Shown piece after piece: positions 8,541 through 17,361 of a DNA stretch of 64,000 nucleotides. Source of the stretch: Gemmatirosa kalamazoonensis (GTDB taxonomy: Bacteria; Gemmatimonadota; Gemmatimonadetes; Gemmatimonadales; Gemmatimonadaceae). A model generated the notes under the pieces. It had not been told where the DNA came from and made no database searches. It worked only from the letters and a program-made list of their open reading frames with translations. The stretch lies in NCBI RefSeq assembly GCF_000522985.1, contig NZ_CP007128.1, positions 1,100,220-1,164,219 of the forward strand, given 5' to 3'. The position numbers and the translations under genes are program-made. Within the stretch, counting starts at the first letter, position 1; each line of letters starts with the position of its first letter.

Positions 8541-9368
8541 AACGGCACGAGCAGGATCCTGTCCGCCGCGCTGGCGCTCTGCGCCGCCGAACTCGCGCCT
8601 GCGCAGCCGTCGTCCACGACGGGTGCCACGACGGAGGTCACCGTCCCCAGCACGACGTACCCGCGCGGCCGTCACGCGTGGGTGTACACGCCCGCCGGCT
8701 ATCCGGCGTCCTGTCGCGGCGCGTGCGATCTGATCGTCGCGTTCGACGGTGCGATGTACCTCGGCGCGATGCCGCTGCCGGCGATCCTCGACTCGCTCGT
8801 CGCCGCGGGACGCACGCCGCCGACGGTGGCGGTGCTGTTCGACAACGGCGCGCCGCCCGGCCGCATCGCCGATCTCGCGAACTCGCGCCGCTTCGCCGCG
8901 TTCGTGGCCGAGGAGCTGGTGCCGTGGACGCGCGCGCACTACGCGGTGACGCGCGCCGCCGATCGCACGATCGTCGCCGGCAGCAGCGCGGGCGGGCTCG
9001 CCGCGGCATACGTCGCGCTCGCGTATCCCGCGGTGTTCGGCAACGTGCTGTCGCAGAGCGGCGCGTTCTGGCGCGGCGACGAGGGCTCGAACGCTCCGCC
9101 GTACGAGTCGCTCACGCGGCGCTACGCCGAGTCGCCGAAGGCGGACGTGCGCTTCTTCCTCGACGTCGGATCCGAGGAGACGGTCGGTGCCATGGGCGGC
9201 GCGGCGCCCGCGTTGCTCGACGCGAACCGCCGTCTGCGCGCGGTGCTCGAGCGGAAGGGATACGCGGTCGCGTACCACGAGGTCCCCGGCGGCACGCACT
9301 CGCCCGAGTCGTGGCGCGCGCGGCTGCCGGTGGGGATCGTGACGCTCGCGCCGGCGTCGGGCCGATGA
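8523..9368 (+). CDS. Secreted alpha/beta-hydrolase esterase (Fes/esterase D type)
   Basis: 281 residues from the GTG at 8523. The frame also offers an ATG at 8427 overlapping the sulfatase stop (ATGA), but that would translate the palindrome, so I prefer the start just before the signal peptide (cut near LAPAQ). The nucleophile elbow GSSAGG near residue 153 and GGTHSPESW near the C-terminus (His) fit the putative esterase family PF00756, which includes enterochelin and acetyl esterases. The substrate is unknown. It is closely coupled to the next gene by an ATGA overlap. Confidence 0.85.
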   Translation: MHPVRRNGTSRILSAALALCAAELAPAQPSSTTGATTEVTVPSTTYPRGRHAWVYTPAGYPASCRGACDLIVAFDGAMYLGAMPLPAILDSLVAAGRTPPTVAVLFDNGAPPGRIADLANSRRFAAFVAEELVPWTRAHYAVTRAADRTIVAGSSAGGLAAAYVALAYPAVFGNVLSQSGAFWRGDEGSNAPPYESLTRRYAESPKADVRFFLDVGSEETVGAMGGAAPALLDANRRLRAVLERKGYAVAYHEVPGGTHSPESWRARLPVGIVTLAPASGR

Positions 9369-9835
9369 CCGACGACAGCTGGTTCGCGAGCCTCGTCTGC
9401 CCGGTGTCGTTCGAGCGGGCGAGACGGGACGTCGTGCGGCTGACCGCGTTCTTCGTGGCGCTGCTCGCGGCGGCCTATCTGGTCACGCGGGCGAGCTGGA
9501 TCCCCGTCGTCCTTCTCGTCGACTTCCTCGCGCGCGGCTCCGGCCGGCGCGCGTGGAGTCCCCTCGGCCGCACCGCGCAGTGGCTCGCGACGCGGTCGCG
9601 CCGGCCGCCGGTGCTCATCGACCTCGCGCCGAAGCAGTTCGCCGCGCGCGTCGGTGCCGTGCTCACGCTCGGGATGGTCGCGACGCACTGGGTCTGGCCG
9701 CTCGTCGCGGTCGGACTGGCGGGCGTGTTGTGCGTGTTCGCGCTGCTGGAGAGCGTGGGCAACGTCTGCGTGGGGTGTCTCCTCTACACCCACCTCATGG
9801 TGCCGCTGGTGCGACGTCGCCCGCCGACGGCCTAG
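9365..9835 (+). CDS. DUF4395 membrane protein
   Basis: 156 residues. It starts SWFASLVCPVSFERARRDVV and has four membrane helices in two pairs (about 24-55 and 95-140), ending with the Cys-containing segment SVGNVCVGCLLYTHLM. Both the N-terminal CPVS Cys and the C-terminal C-x2-C are features of DUF4395 proteins, which often neighbour thioredoxin-like genes; none is seen here. The start overlaps the esterase stop (ATGA). The function is unknown. Confidence 0.82.
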   Translation: MTDDSWFASLVCPVSFERARRDVVRLTAFFVALLAAAYLVTRASWIPVVLLVDFLARGSGRRAWSPLGRTAQWLATRSRRPPVLIDLAPKQFAARVGAVLTLGMVATHWVWPLVAVGLAGVLCVFALLESVGNVCVGCLLYTHLMVPLVRRRPPTA

Positions 9836-9876
9836 GGTGTAGCTTCGGGCCGTCTCGCTCCCCATCACCGGACGTC

Positions 9877-11826
9877 ATGCGACCCAGAGAGCTCACCGCG
9901 CGCGGCCTGATACTCGGCGCGCTCATCACGACCGTCTTCACCGCGGCGAACGTGTACCTCGGCCTGAAGGTCGGGCTCACGTTCGCGTCGTCGATCCCGG
10001 CGGCGGTGATGTCGATGGCGATCCTGAGCGCCGTCAAGGACTCGTCGATCCTCGAGAACAACATCGTGCAGACCGTCGCCTCGGCGGCCGGCACGCTCTC
10101 GGCCATCATCTTCGTGCTGCCGGGGCTCGTGATCGTCGGCTGGTGGACGCAGTTCCCGTTCTGGCAGTCGTTCCTCATCTGCCTGAGCGGCGGCGTGCTC
10201 GGCGTGCTGTTCACGATCCCGCTGCGGCGGGCGCTCGTCACGACGTCGGACCTCCCGTATCCCGAGGGCGTCGCGGCGGCGGAGGTGCTGAAGGTCGGAT
10301 CCGGCACGCGCGGCGAGACGAAGGACGACACCGGCGAGGCACGCGAGGGACTGGTCGCCGTCATCCTCGGGTCCGTCGCGTCGTCGGGGCTCGCGGTGCT
10401 CACCGGCACGCGCGTGCTCGCGGGAGAGCTGAACGGCTTCTTCCGACTCGGCGCGACCGCATCGACGGGCTACAACATCGCGTGGTCGCTCGCGCTGCTC
10501 GGCGCGGGCCACCTCGTCGGGCTCTCGGTCGGCATGGCGATGCTCGTCGGGCAGATCATCTCGTGGGTGATCGCGGTGCCGGTGCTCACGTCGATGCACG
10601 CGCCCGAGGCCGGGCAGTCGCTCGCCGCGTACACGACGGCGATCTGGCGGACGCAGGTGCGGTTCATCGGCGCCGGCACCATCGCCGTCGCCGCGATCTA
10701 CACGCTCGGCCGCCTCGCGCGGCCCGTCGTCGGTGGGCTCGTGAGCACGCTGCGCGCGTCGCGCGCGACGGAGACCGGCGACGACAGCGACCGCGACCTC
10801 TCGCCGCCGTGGATCCTCGCGCTCACCGCGGGGTGTCTCGTGGTCGCCGCGTACCTCGCGTACACGTTCGTGCGCGCGACCGTGCTCGCGCCGAGCGCGG
10901 TACCGCTGACGCTCATCGCGGTGCCGTTCGTGCTCGTCGCCGGCTTCCTCATCGCCGGCGTGTGCGGCTACATGGCGGGGCTCATCGGCGCGTCGAACAG
11001 CCCGATCTCCGGCGTCGGCATCCTCTCGATCGTACTGTGCGCGTCGGTGCTCGTGCTCGCGGTCACGCCGACGGACACGACGCGGCTGCCGCTCGTCGCG
11101 TTCGCGCTGTTCGTGACGGCGATCGTGTTCGCGTGCGCGACGATCTCGAACGACAACCTGCAGGACCTGAAGACGGGGCAGCTCGTCGGCGCGTCGCCGA
11201 TGCGGCAGCAGATCGCGCTCATCGTCGGCGTCGCGGCCGGCGCGGCGGTGATCCCGTCGGTGCTCAACCTGCTCGCGAAGGCGTACGGCTTCGCCGGCGC
11301 GGCGAACGTCGGCGTCGTCGCGCCGAACCCGCTCCCGGCGCCGCAGGCGACGCTCATCTCCGCGCTCGCGCAGGGCGTCATCGGCGGGCACCTCGAGTGG
11401 ACGATGATCGGCATCGGCGCGCTCGTCGGCGTGGCGCTCATCGCGATCGACGCCGCGTTGGGGGCCGCCGGCAAGCTGCGCATCCCGCCGCTCGCCGTCG
11501 GCATCGGCATCTATCTCCCGATGTCGGCGACGTTCGCGGTCATCATCGGCGCCGTGCTCGCCCACTGGTACGACGGCCGCGTGCGCTCGGCGCCGAACCC
11601 GGAGCGCGCCGAGCGGTTAGGCACCCTCGTCGCGTCGGGGCTCATCGTCGGCGAGAGCCTGTGGGGCGTGATCAACGCGGGCCTCATCGTCGGCCTGTCG
11701 AAGGACGCGCCGATCGGGATCGTGCCCGAGGACTTCGCGCTGGCCCCGTGGCTCGGCGCGTTGGGCTTCGTGGGCGCGGTCGTGTGGCTGTACGGGTGGA
11801 TGCTCCGTCGCGCGCGCGCGGCCTGA
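9877..11826 (+). CDS. OPT family oligopeptide transporter
   Basis: 649 residues with about 15 membrane helices. The N-terminal signature (ALITTVFTAANVYLGLKVGL) and the long segments AAAEVLKVGSG, SISNDNLQDLKTGQLVGASP-like (at 11140-11200) and the closing GESLWGVINAGLI place it in the OPT superfamily, which imports oligopeptides or metal-chelate complexes with protons. It follows the DUF4395 gene by 41 bases and probably has its own translation start at ATG 9877. The substrate is not predictable from sequence alone. A TTA leucine codon within GTTAGGC occurs near the C-terminus. Confidence 0.94.
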   Translation: MRPRELTARGLILGALITTVFTAANVYLGLKVGLTFASSIPAAVMSMAILSAVKDSSILENNIVQTVASAAGTLSAIIFVLPGLVIVGWWTQFPFWQSFLICLSGGVLGVLFTIPLRRALVTTSDLPYPEGVAAAEVLKVGSGTRGETKDDTGEAREGLVAVILGSVASSGLAVLTGTRVLAGELNGFFRLGATASTGYNIAWSLALLGAGHLVGLSVGMAMLVGQIISWVIAVPVLTSMHAPEAGQSLAAYTTAIWRTQVRFIGAGTIAVAAIYTLGRLARPVVGGLVSTLRASRATETGDDSDRDLSPPWILALTAGCLVVAAYLAYTFVRATVLAPSAVPLTLIAVPFVLVAGFLIAGVCGYMAGLIGASNSPISGVGILSIVLCASVLVLAVTPTDTTRLPLVAFALFVTAIVFACATISNDNLQDLKTGQLVGASPMRQQIALIVGVAAGAAVIPSVLNLLAKAYGFAGAANVGVVAPNPLPAPQATLISALAQGVIGGHLEWTMIGIGALVGVALIAIDAALGAAGKLRIPPLAVGIGIYLPMSATFAVIIGAVLAHWYDGRVRSAPNPERAERLGTLVASGLIVGESLWGVINAGLIVGLSKDAPIGIVPEDFALAPWLGALGFVGAVVWLYGWMLRRARAA

Positions 11827-11855
11827 CGCCCCCCCCCGCGACGCCGCCCCGCACC

Positions 11856-12458
<603 letters not shown>

Positions 12459-12578
12459 GCGGCAGTGCCGATGGGGTGGGAAGCGAATGTGTGGAACGCG
12501 GTGTATCGTGAGGTTCCGCGTTAGGCCGTGGTTCAGCGTACGCAGTCCAATGAGCGTTCGGCAGACCAGGAGAACTCC
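12459..12578. other. Junction region with an isolated GTTAGGC core-like word
   Basis: The gap between the channel gene and the lower-GC gene cluster contains GTTAGGC near 12520 preceded by a 7-base inverted repeat (AACGCGG ... CCGCGTT) with a 14-base loop. It could be the outer boundary of a gene-cassette insertion or a small terminator. The stem is too short for a normal attC site. Confidence 0.3.
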
Positions 12579-13121
12579 ATGCCACGTCTCTGGAAGAAGG
12601 GCCGCGGGAAGCTCGGCGTCCTCGCGCCGCTGCACGGCGCGTGGGTCGCTGAGGCGGAGTCACCGCGTGGGCCACTGCGCTGCTATCGACAGCTCGCTCC
12701 GGTACTGGGCGGCAAATACTTGCAGCTCGATGTCCGCTGGGAGTTCGGGTCCGCGACCGCGGGCGCGGCATACGAGGAGCGCGCGCTGATCGGCGAGGGC
12801 GCCGACGGGGCCGTGGGTTTCTGGTCGTTTACGTCGGACGGCAAGCGCTCGGAGGGGACGCTCGCCGACGTCACGGACCTGCACGCGGAAGCCGTGGGCT
12901 TCGAAGCCGACATGCCTGCGGGGCGGGCGCGGATGGCCTACTGGCCCGCGGAGGACGGCGGGTTCCACTGGGTGGTGGAGGCCAAGACGAAGGCGGGCTG
13001 GCGTCGATTCACCGAACACCACTACCGTGCGGCCCCGGTGAGCTCTGGCGTTAGGCGGTCCTCCGAACGGCACGATGGCAACGTCGCCGCTGAATCTCTC
13101 GCACCGCTCACGACACCATGA
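12579..13121 (+). CDS. Hypothetical protein (DUF1579-like beta fold)
   Basis: About 180 residues from ATG 12579, chosen because of the upstream AGGAGA; the frame also opens at 12528. The sequence alternates beta strands (LHGAWVAEAESPRG, YLQLDVRWEFG, AVGFWSFTSDGKRSEG) in a pattern like lipocalin-type DUF1579 proteins. After about residue 155 (TEHHYRAAP) the frame runs through a GTTAGGC at 13050 and becomes unstructured, which suggests that the original 3' end was replaced at that junction. It overlaps the next gene by four bases. Base composition is lower in GC than in the flanking genes. Confidence 0.65.
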   Translation: MPRLWKKGRGKLGVLAPLHGAWVAEAESPRGPLRCYRQLAPVLGGKYLQLDVRWEFGSATAGAAYEERALIGEGADGAVGFWSFTSDGKRSEGTLADVTDLHAEAVGFEADMPAGRARMAYWPAEDGGFHWVVEAKTKAGWRRFTEHHYRAAPVSSGVRRSSERHDGNVAAESLAPLTTP

Positions 13122-13891
13122 CCGCACCACCCATTTCCATTCGTCAGGTGGAGCTGGCGGCGATCTCCGGGATGCGCGAAGCGTATCGCGCGGAGCAGGA
13201 CTGCCAGGTCGTCCACGATTCGATTCACACTCGTCGCGGCTGGACACGCGAGTTCGCAATCGCCGAGGGCGATCGCGTGGTGGCGTACGCCTCGCTTGCC
13301 GTCGATGGGCCATGGCGCGATGAGCCAACCCTCTATGAGCTCTACGTCGTGCCTGACCGGCGGTCACGAGCGTTCGCGATCTTCGAGGCGTTTCTCGAGG
13401 CGACCAAGCCGCGGCGGTTCGAAGTCCAGTCGAACGACCTGCTCCTGACGACGCTTGCAGTCACCTTCGCCCGAGAGCTCGCAACCGAGAAGGTGGTTTT
13501 TCGCGACGATGAGACGACGTCACACACGATCCCGGGCGCCACGCTGCGATGCCTCACACCTGCAGCGGAAATCCAGGAGGCGATGAGCGAGCGTGCCGGC
13601 GGCGGTGAGTGGGCGCTCGAAGTGGCTGGAATCGCCGTCGGAAAGGGTGGACTCCTCTTTCACTACAACCCGCCGTACGCCGACATCTATATGGAGGTCG
13701 ACGAGCCGCATCGGCGCCGGGGCTACGGCGGCTATCTCGTCCAAGAGCTGAAACGCCTGTGTCGCGAGCTCGGTGCGGTGCCCGGAGCGAGGTGCGATCC
13801 GACGAACGCCGCGTCACGGCGAACGCTTCAGCGCGCTGGGCTCGTCCCATACGCGCACATCCTGATCGGGTCGTTTCATCAGGATCGCTAG
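13118..13891 (+). CDS. GNAT family acetyltransferase
   Basis: 257 residues. Residues about 200-245 carry the acetyl-CoA-binding signature of GNAT enzymes (EPHRRRGYGGYLVQELK, then the ASRRTLQRAGL helix). The N-terminal half (residues 1-120) looks like a degenerate second GNAT domain. The acetyl acceptor is unknown. The start overlaps the previous stop (ATGA). Codon use is clearly less GC-rich than the genes on either side, consistent with recent arrival, and GNAT genes are common cargo of integron cassettes. Confidence 0.85.
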   Translation: MTAPPISIRQVELAAISGMREAYRAEQDCQVVHDSIHTRRGWTREFAIAEGDRVVAYASLAVDGPWRDEPTLYELYVVPDRRSRAFAIFEAFLEATKPRRFEVQSNDLLLTTLAVTFARELATEKVVFRDDETTSHTIPGATLRCLTPAAEIQEAMSERAGGGEWALEVAGIAVGKGGLLFHYNPPYADIYMEVDEPHRRRGYGGYLVQELKRLCRELGAVPGARCDPTNAASRRTLQRAGLVPYAHILIGSFHQDR

Positions 13892-13952
13892 CCGCTGCCG
13901 CCGCCGCGGAGCCGCGCGACACGACGCTAGCGAACATCACCACGAGCCCGCA

Positions 13953-14633
13953 ATGACGATAAGCCGCGTCAGCCAGATCGTGTTGGCGGTCAGCTTGGTG
14001 CTGTTCCCACTCTCGATCCTGACCTACTGGCTGCTTTATCCGGCCTATGGTCTGCTCGATTCCGTGGCGACGCTCCGCGCGATCGACGGACACGCCGCGC
14101 GTACCGCGACGGCGGACGTCTTCGTTTTCACCGGCGCGTTTCTCGCGGCTCCGGCGACGCTCGCCCTGATGCGCGTCCTCAACGCACGGTCTCCGAGACT
14201 CGCCGCGATCGGCGGCGCGCTGCACTTGATCGGTTGGATCGCGATCATCGGGGTCGTGATGGGAGACGTCATTGCCGTGCAGATGGTCAACGGCGGCACT
14301 CCGTCGCCCGACATCGTGCAACTGTATCGACACATCATGAGCAGTCCGCCAGTGATCGCGCTCAACATCATCGCGACGCTTCACGTGATCGGAGGGACGG
14401 TACTCGGCGTCGCGCTTTGGCGGACGCGCGTCGTGCCATCGTGGGCCGCCGTCGCGGCGACGTTTGCCCAGCCGACCCACCTCGTCTCGAATGTCGCGGG
14501 CATCCTCTGGATCGACGCGATGACGTGGATCGCGTTGGCGGCGGCGTTCGCGTTCGTCGCCACGGTGGTGCTTCGGCCTTTCGGGGACGCCGCGGGATCG
14601 ACGCCTCCTCGCGCGGCGCCTAACGTTGCATGA
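13953..14633 (+). CDS. Integral membrane protein of unknown function
   Basis: 226 residues with about six membrane helices (near 5-30, 55-75, 88-110, 135-155, 160-180, 190-212) and few charges. The pattern resembles small DUF4386-type proteins, but I cannot assign it firmly. Its last codons (CCT-AAC-GTT-GCA-TGA) lie inside the left core of the attC-like site that follows, as is usual for cassette genes whose stop codon overlaps attC. GC content is below the window average. Confidence 0.75.
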   Translation: MTISRVSQIVLAVSLVLFPLSILTYWLLYPAYGLLDSVATLRAIDGHAARTATADVFVFTGAFLAAPATLALMRVLNARSPRLAAIGGALHLIGWIAIIGVVMGDVIAVQMVNGGTPSPDIVQLYRHIMSSPPVIALNIIATLHVIGGTVLGVALWRTRVVPSWAAVAATFAQPTHLVSNVAGILWIDAMTWIALAAAFAFVATVVLRPFGDAAGSTPPRAAPNVA

Positions 14634-14720
14634 ACCTGACAGGCGGGTCTCGGTAGCGGCGCGGCTGCGCCCTCGCCGCATTTTATTGTGTTCGCCTGCA
14701 GGTCATGCTCGGCGTTAGGC
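14618..14720 (+). other. Integron attC recombination site
   Basis: 103 bases with full attC architecture. The outer cores are GCCTAAC (14618-14624) and GTTAGGC (14714-14720). Inside them, after an unpaired spacer (TT versus CCGA), the left arm GCATGAACCTGACAGGCG pairs with the right arm CGCCTGCAGGTCATGC except for two extra bases (A and A) on the left arm, as expected for the extrahelical bases that direct integrase. The 47-base centre contains a smaller GC hairpin. The site overlaps the stop of the preceding gene and ends 22 bases before the next start. No integrase gene is in the window. Confidence 0.8.
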
Positions 14721-14742
14721 CGCCATCCACATCGTCGAACGC

Positions 14743-15261
14743 ATGCCGGATACTCCGATCCTCCGTCACTTCTGGCTCGTCGTGCTGGCCGTGATGCTCG
14801 TGAACCTCGTGATCTGGCGGCAGCGCCTGAAGGCGGTCGTGGCGACGGGGCAAGCGACCCGCGAGGAGGCGCGCGAATTTCTGAGGGGCGTGGCGATCGT
14901 CGTCGCGGTGTTCTCGCTGGCGGGGGAAGGCATCGTCCTGGCGCCCGGGTGGCCGAACCCCCTGTGCTTCTATTCGGAGCCGTGGTCGGCACCCGGCGCG
15001 TTGGCCATGTGGGCGCTCACCGCGCTCGCCTGGGGCGGGTTGCTGGCATGGGTATGGCTCGGCGCCGGGGCAGAACGGCTCGCACGCCTCGGCGCCGTGC
15101 TGGTGGCCAAGCCGATGCCGGGGCGTACGTACTCGGCGCGCCAGGTGCGGCTGTACGTCACCGGGATGATCGCCGTCATCGCGATCGGACTCGCGATCGA
15201 GTTCACGGTCATGCCGAAACTTCCGCGCTGCGTCAGCACCCACGGCCTGACGACTGGTTGA
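14743..15261 (+). CDS. Small integral membrane protein
   Basis: 172 residues with four hydrophobic segments (about 9-26, 48-68, 83-105 and 138-157). I do not recognise a family. The gene starts 22 bases after the attC right core, the normal position of a cassette gene. It ends with an unusual hydrophilic tail (CVSTHGLTTG), and the following 120 bases hold no clear second attC, so this cassette may have lost its site. Confidence 0.7.
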   Translation: MPDTPILRHFWLVVLAVMLVNLVIWRQRLKAVVATGQATREEAREFLRGVAIVVAVFSLAGEGIVLAPGWPNPLCFYSEPWSAPGALAMWALTALAWGGLLAWVWLGAGAERLARLGAVLVAKPMPGRTYSARQVRLYVTGMIAVIAIGLAIEFTVMPKLPRCVSTHGLTTG

Positions 15262-15383
15262 AGCTGCTTCTTTCATGACACCTACCCACATGCTCGGTCT
15301 CGTCGCTGCGTGGGCCGCGGAACGGCTCGGCGCGGCGAACTACGATCCGCTCCATAACGCCTGAGCGCCGACGCCTGACGGAC
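15262..15383. other. Intergenic gap in the cassette-like cluster
   Basis: It contains only a 29-codon open frame (15275-15364) that looks like a protein-end fragment (ERLGAANYDPLHNA). I see no intact attC, promoter or terminator. It may be the remnant of a degraded cassette. Confidence 0.3.
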
Positions 15384-15845
15384 ATGACTCTGAAGCGGAT
15401 GGACAACGTGGGCATCGTCGTCGAATCCCTCGATGCCGCGATCTCGTTCTTCTCCGAGCTCGGCCTGAGGCTCGAGGGCCGAGCCATGATCGAAGGCGAG
15501 TGGGCCGGGCGCGTCACCGGACTCGGGTCCCAGCGCGTCGAGATCGCGATGCTGGTCACCCCGGACGGCCACGGTCGGCTCGAGCTCTCGCGATTCCTCG
15601 CCCCACCCGTCGTCGCGGATCACCGCGGCGCGCCGGTGAACGCGCTCGGCTACCTGCGCGTCATGTTCACCGTCGACGACATCGACGACACGCTCGCCCG
15701 GCTCCGCACGCGCGGCGCGCAGCTCGTCGGCGACGTCGTTCAGTACGAGCAGGCGTACCGGCTCTGCTACATTCGCGGACCCGAAGGAATTCTCATCGGG
15801 CTCGCGGAGGAGCTCGGCCACGGCGCGCCGGCACCACGAAGCTGA
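15384..15845 (+). CDS. VOC (glyoxalase/bleomycin-resistance fold) protein
   Basis: 153 residues with two beta-alpha-beta-beta-beta modules of the vicinal oxygen chelate fold: the N-terminal module begins MDNVGIVVESLDAAISFFSEL and the second begins LGYLRVMFTVDDIDDTLARL. The closing motif YIRGPEGILIGLAEEL provides the usual metal-ligand Glu position. VOC proteins range from lyases to drug-binding proteins; the substrate is unknown. The gene sits at the downstream edge of the low-GC cluster and may be cassette cargo or native. Confidence 0.85.
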   Translation: MTLKRMDNVGIVVESLDAAISFFSELGLRLEGRAMIEGEWAGRVTGLGSQRVEIAMLVTPDGHGRLELSRFLAPPVVADHRGAPVNALGYLRVMFTVDDIDDTLARLRTRGAQLVGDVVQYEQAYRLCYIRGPEGILIGLAEELGHGAPAPRS

Positions 15846-15856
15846 GGCTCCAGCAG

Positions 15857-16339
15857 ATGCGAGACCGCAGAGCGTTTCTGACGTTCCCGGCGCTCGTGGC
15901 GCTCCTGGCGCTCGCCGCCGGCGGGTGCGCCGCGGGCGCTCGCACCCGCGCGCCCGCGTCTCGGCCGGCCCTCGGCCCGGGGACGGAGTCGATCGTGGCG
16001 GCGCCCGGCGGACCGGTCGGGCTCTGCGAGCCGCGCGACGGACCGACGCGGGTCTGCGGGTGGGCGCCGGCCGCGCAGGTGGAGCGCTGGCTCGGCGAGG
16101 TCGACCGGCTGATGCGCGAGCCGGCGCGATTGCAGGCGCGCAGCACGCGGGACCTTCGCCTCTCGGACTCGGTGACGGTGCACGTCACGCGGAACGGCGC
16201 CGGCGCCGAGCGGCCCTACCAGCTCGTCTTCGCCGACGGCCGGCGGCATCTCGCGCGCGGCGCGCCGCTCACGACCGACGCCGGCGCCGACTTCCTCGTC
16301 CGGCTGCGCGACGCCGTCGCGCGCGCCCGCAGCCACTGA
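15857..16339 (+). CDS. Putative lipoprotein
   Basis: 160 residues from ATG 15857. A lipoprotein signal (LLALAAGGC, lipobox LAAGGC with Cys about 24) implies outer- or inner-membrane anchoring. The mature part has a Cys-containing loop (GLCEPRDGPTRVCGWAP) that might form a disulfide, and a C-terminal helix. No family is recognised. Confidence 0.7.
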   Translation: MRDRRAFLTFPALVALLALAAGGCAAGARTRAPASRPALGPGTESIVAAPGGPVGLCEPRDGPTRVCGWAPAAQVERWLGEVDRLMREPARLQARSTRDLRLSDSVTVHVTRNGAGAERPYQLVFADGRRHLARGAPLTTDAGADFLVRLRDAVARARSH

Positions 16340-16393
16340 GGCCGGCCGCCGGATGCCTAACGAATCCGCCGCCGCCTGACGATGCGTGCCCGG

Positions 16394-16801
16394 CTACCGC
16401 GCCGGATGCTCGTGGAGGAGCATCCACGACGTGCCGAACCGGTCCCGGAGCTGGGCGAAGCGCGACGCGAAGAACGTCGTCTCCAGCTTCATGAAGATCT
16501 GCCCGCCGTCGGCGAGCAGGGCGTAGACGCGCTCCGCCTCCGCCGCCGTGTCCAGCGTGAGCGTCACGTACGCGCTCCGCATCGGCTCGGCCCCCGGGAT
16601 GTCGGCGCCCATCAGCACCGCGTTGCCCAGCTCGAGCCGGGCGTGCAGTACCTTGTCCCGCCACGCCTCCGGAAGTCGCCCGCTCATCGGACCGTTCGCG
16701 TGCGTCGTCAGCCCCGTCACCTTGCCGCCGAGGTGCTGCTCGTAGAATCGGAACGCGTCCTCGCAGGTCCCGTCGTAGTTCACGTAGATATCGGTTCTCA
16801 T
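16394..16801 (-). CDS. VOC family protein, PhnB/YjdN-like
   Basis: 135 residues from the ATG at 16801, which has a GAGG site upstream; the frame is open further but unconserved. The sequence VNYDGTCEDAFRFYEQHLGG is the typical N-terminus of PhnB-like (3-demethylubiquinone methyltransferase-like) VOC proteins, followed by HARLELGNAVLMGADIPG and the C-terminal FGTSWMLLHEHP. Function within the family is uncertain. Confidence 0.88.
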   Translation of the reverse strand: MRTDIYVNYDGTCEDAFRFYEQHLGGKVTGLTTHANGPMSGRLPEAWRDKVLHARLELGNAVLMGADIPGAEPMRSAYVTLTLDTAAEAERVYALLADGGQIFMKLETTFFASRFAQLRDRFGTSWMLLHEHPAR

Positions 16802-16938
16802 CGCATCCTCGTGGGAGTGGCCTGGCCGTCGGATCTCGGGGGGGGCGCCGCTGCGGCCCCCCATGTCACGTCGAACGACAGCCGCCGAAATCGACACACC
16901 TGGATGATCGCGCCGGCGCGGCCCATTCTCACGTGCCC

Positions 16939-17361
16939 ATGACCACTTCACGCGTCGACGACATGGAGCGTGTCCTCGTCGGCTCGGCCGACCCCGAGAT
17001 CGTCGCGCTCGAGACGCGTCTCCGCGCCGCGCAGCTCGACGCCGACGTCGCCGCGCTCGACCTGCTGATCGCCGAGGAGCTGCTGTTCACGGGGCCCGAC
17101 GGACAGTTAGGCACCAAGGCGCAGGACCTCGCGGCGCACGGCTCCGGCGTCGTGCGCTTCCGCGCGCACGAGCCCGAGGAGCTCCGCATCCGCCGCGTCG
17201 GCGCCGACGTCGCCGTGGTCGCGCTCCGTGCGCGGCTCGCGGTGGAGGTGGCCGGCGCGCTCGTGCGCGGCACGTATCGCTACACGCGCGTCTGGGCGCG
17301 CGAGGCGGGTGGGCCGTGGCGCGTCGTCGGCGGCCACGTGAGCGAGGTGCCGGCCACGTGA
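16939..17361 (+). CDS. NTF2-like (DUF4440) protein
   Basis: 140 residues from ATG 16939 (a GTG at 16933 is possible). The pattern, a long N-terminal helix (LETRLRAAQLDADVAALDLL), a strand-turn ELLFTGPDGQLGTK, then a beta sheet ending YTRVWAREAGGPWRVVGGH, is the cone-shaped SnoaL/DUF4440 fold. Such proteins act as small isomerases, cyclases or scaffolds; no catalytic residue can be assigned. The stop overlaps the next start (GTGA). Confidence 0.85.
   Translation: MTTSRVDDMERVLVGSADPEIVALETRLRAAQLDADVAALDLLIAEELLFTGPDGQLGTKAQDLAAHGSGVVRFRAHEPEELRIRRVGADVAVVALRARLAVEVAGALVRGTYRYTRVWAREAGGPWRVVGGHVSEVPAT

Noticed and set aside
12517-12523. An attI or attC site before the cassette-like cluster
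   Set aside because: Only a 7-base stem with a 14-base loop is present, too small for attC, and there is no integrase next to it.
13050-13056. A second attC right core (GTTAGGC) after the DUF1579-like gene
   Set aside because: No pairing left core or complementary arms could be found within 150 bases upstream, and the word is common in this genome.
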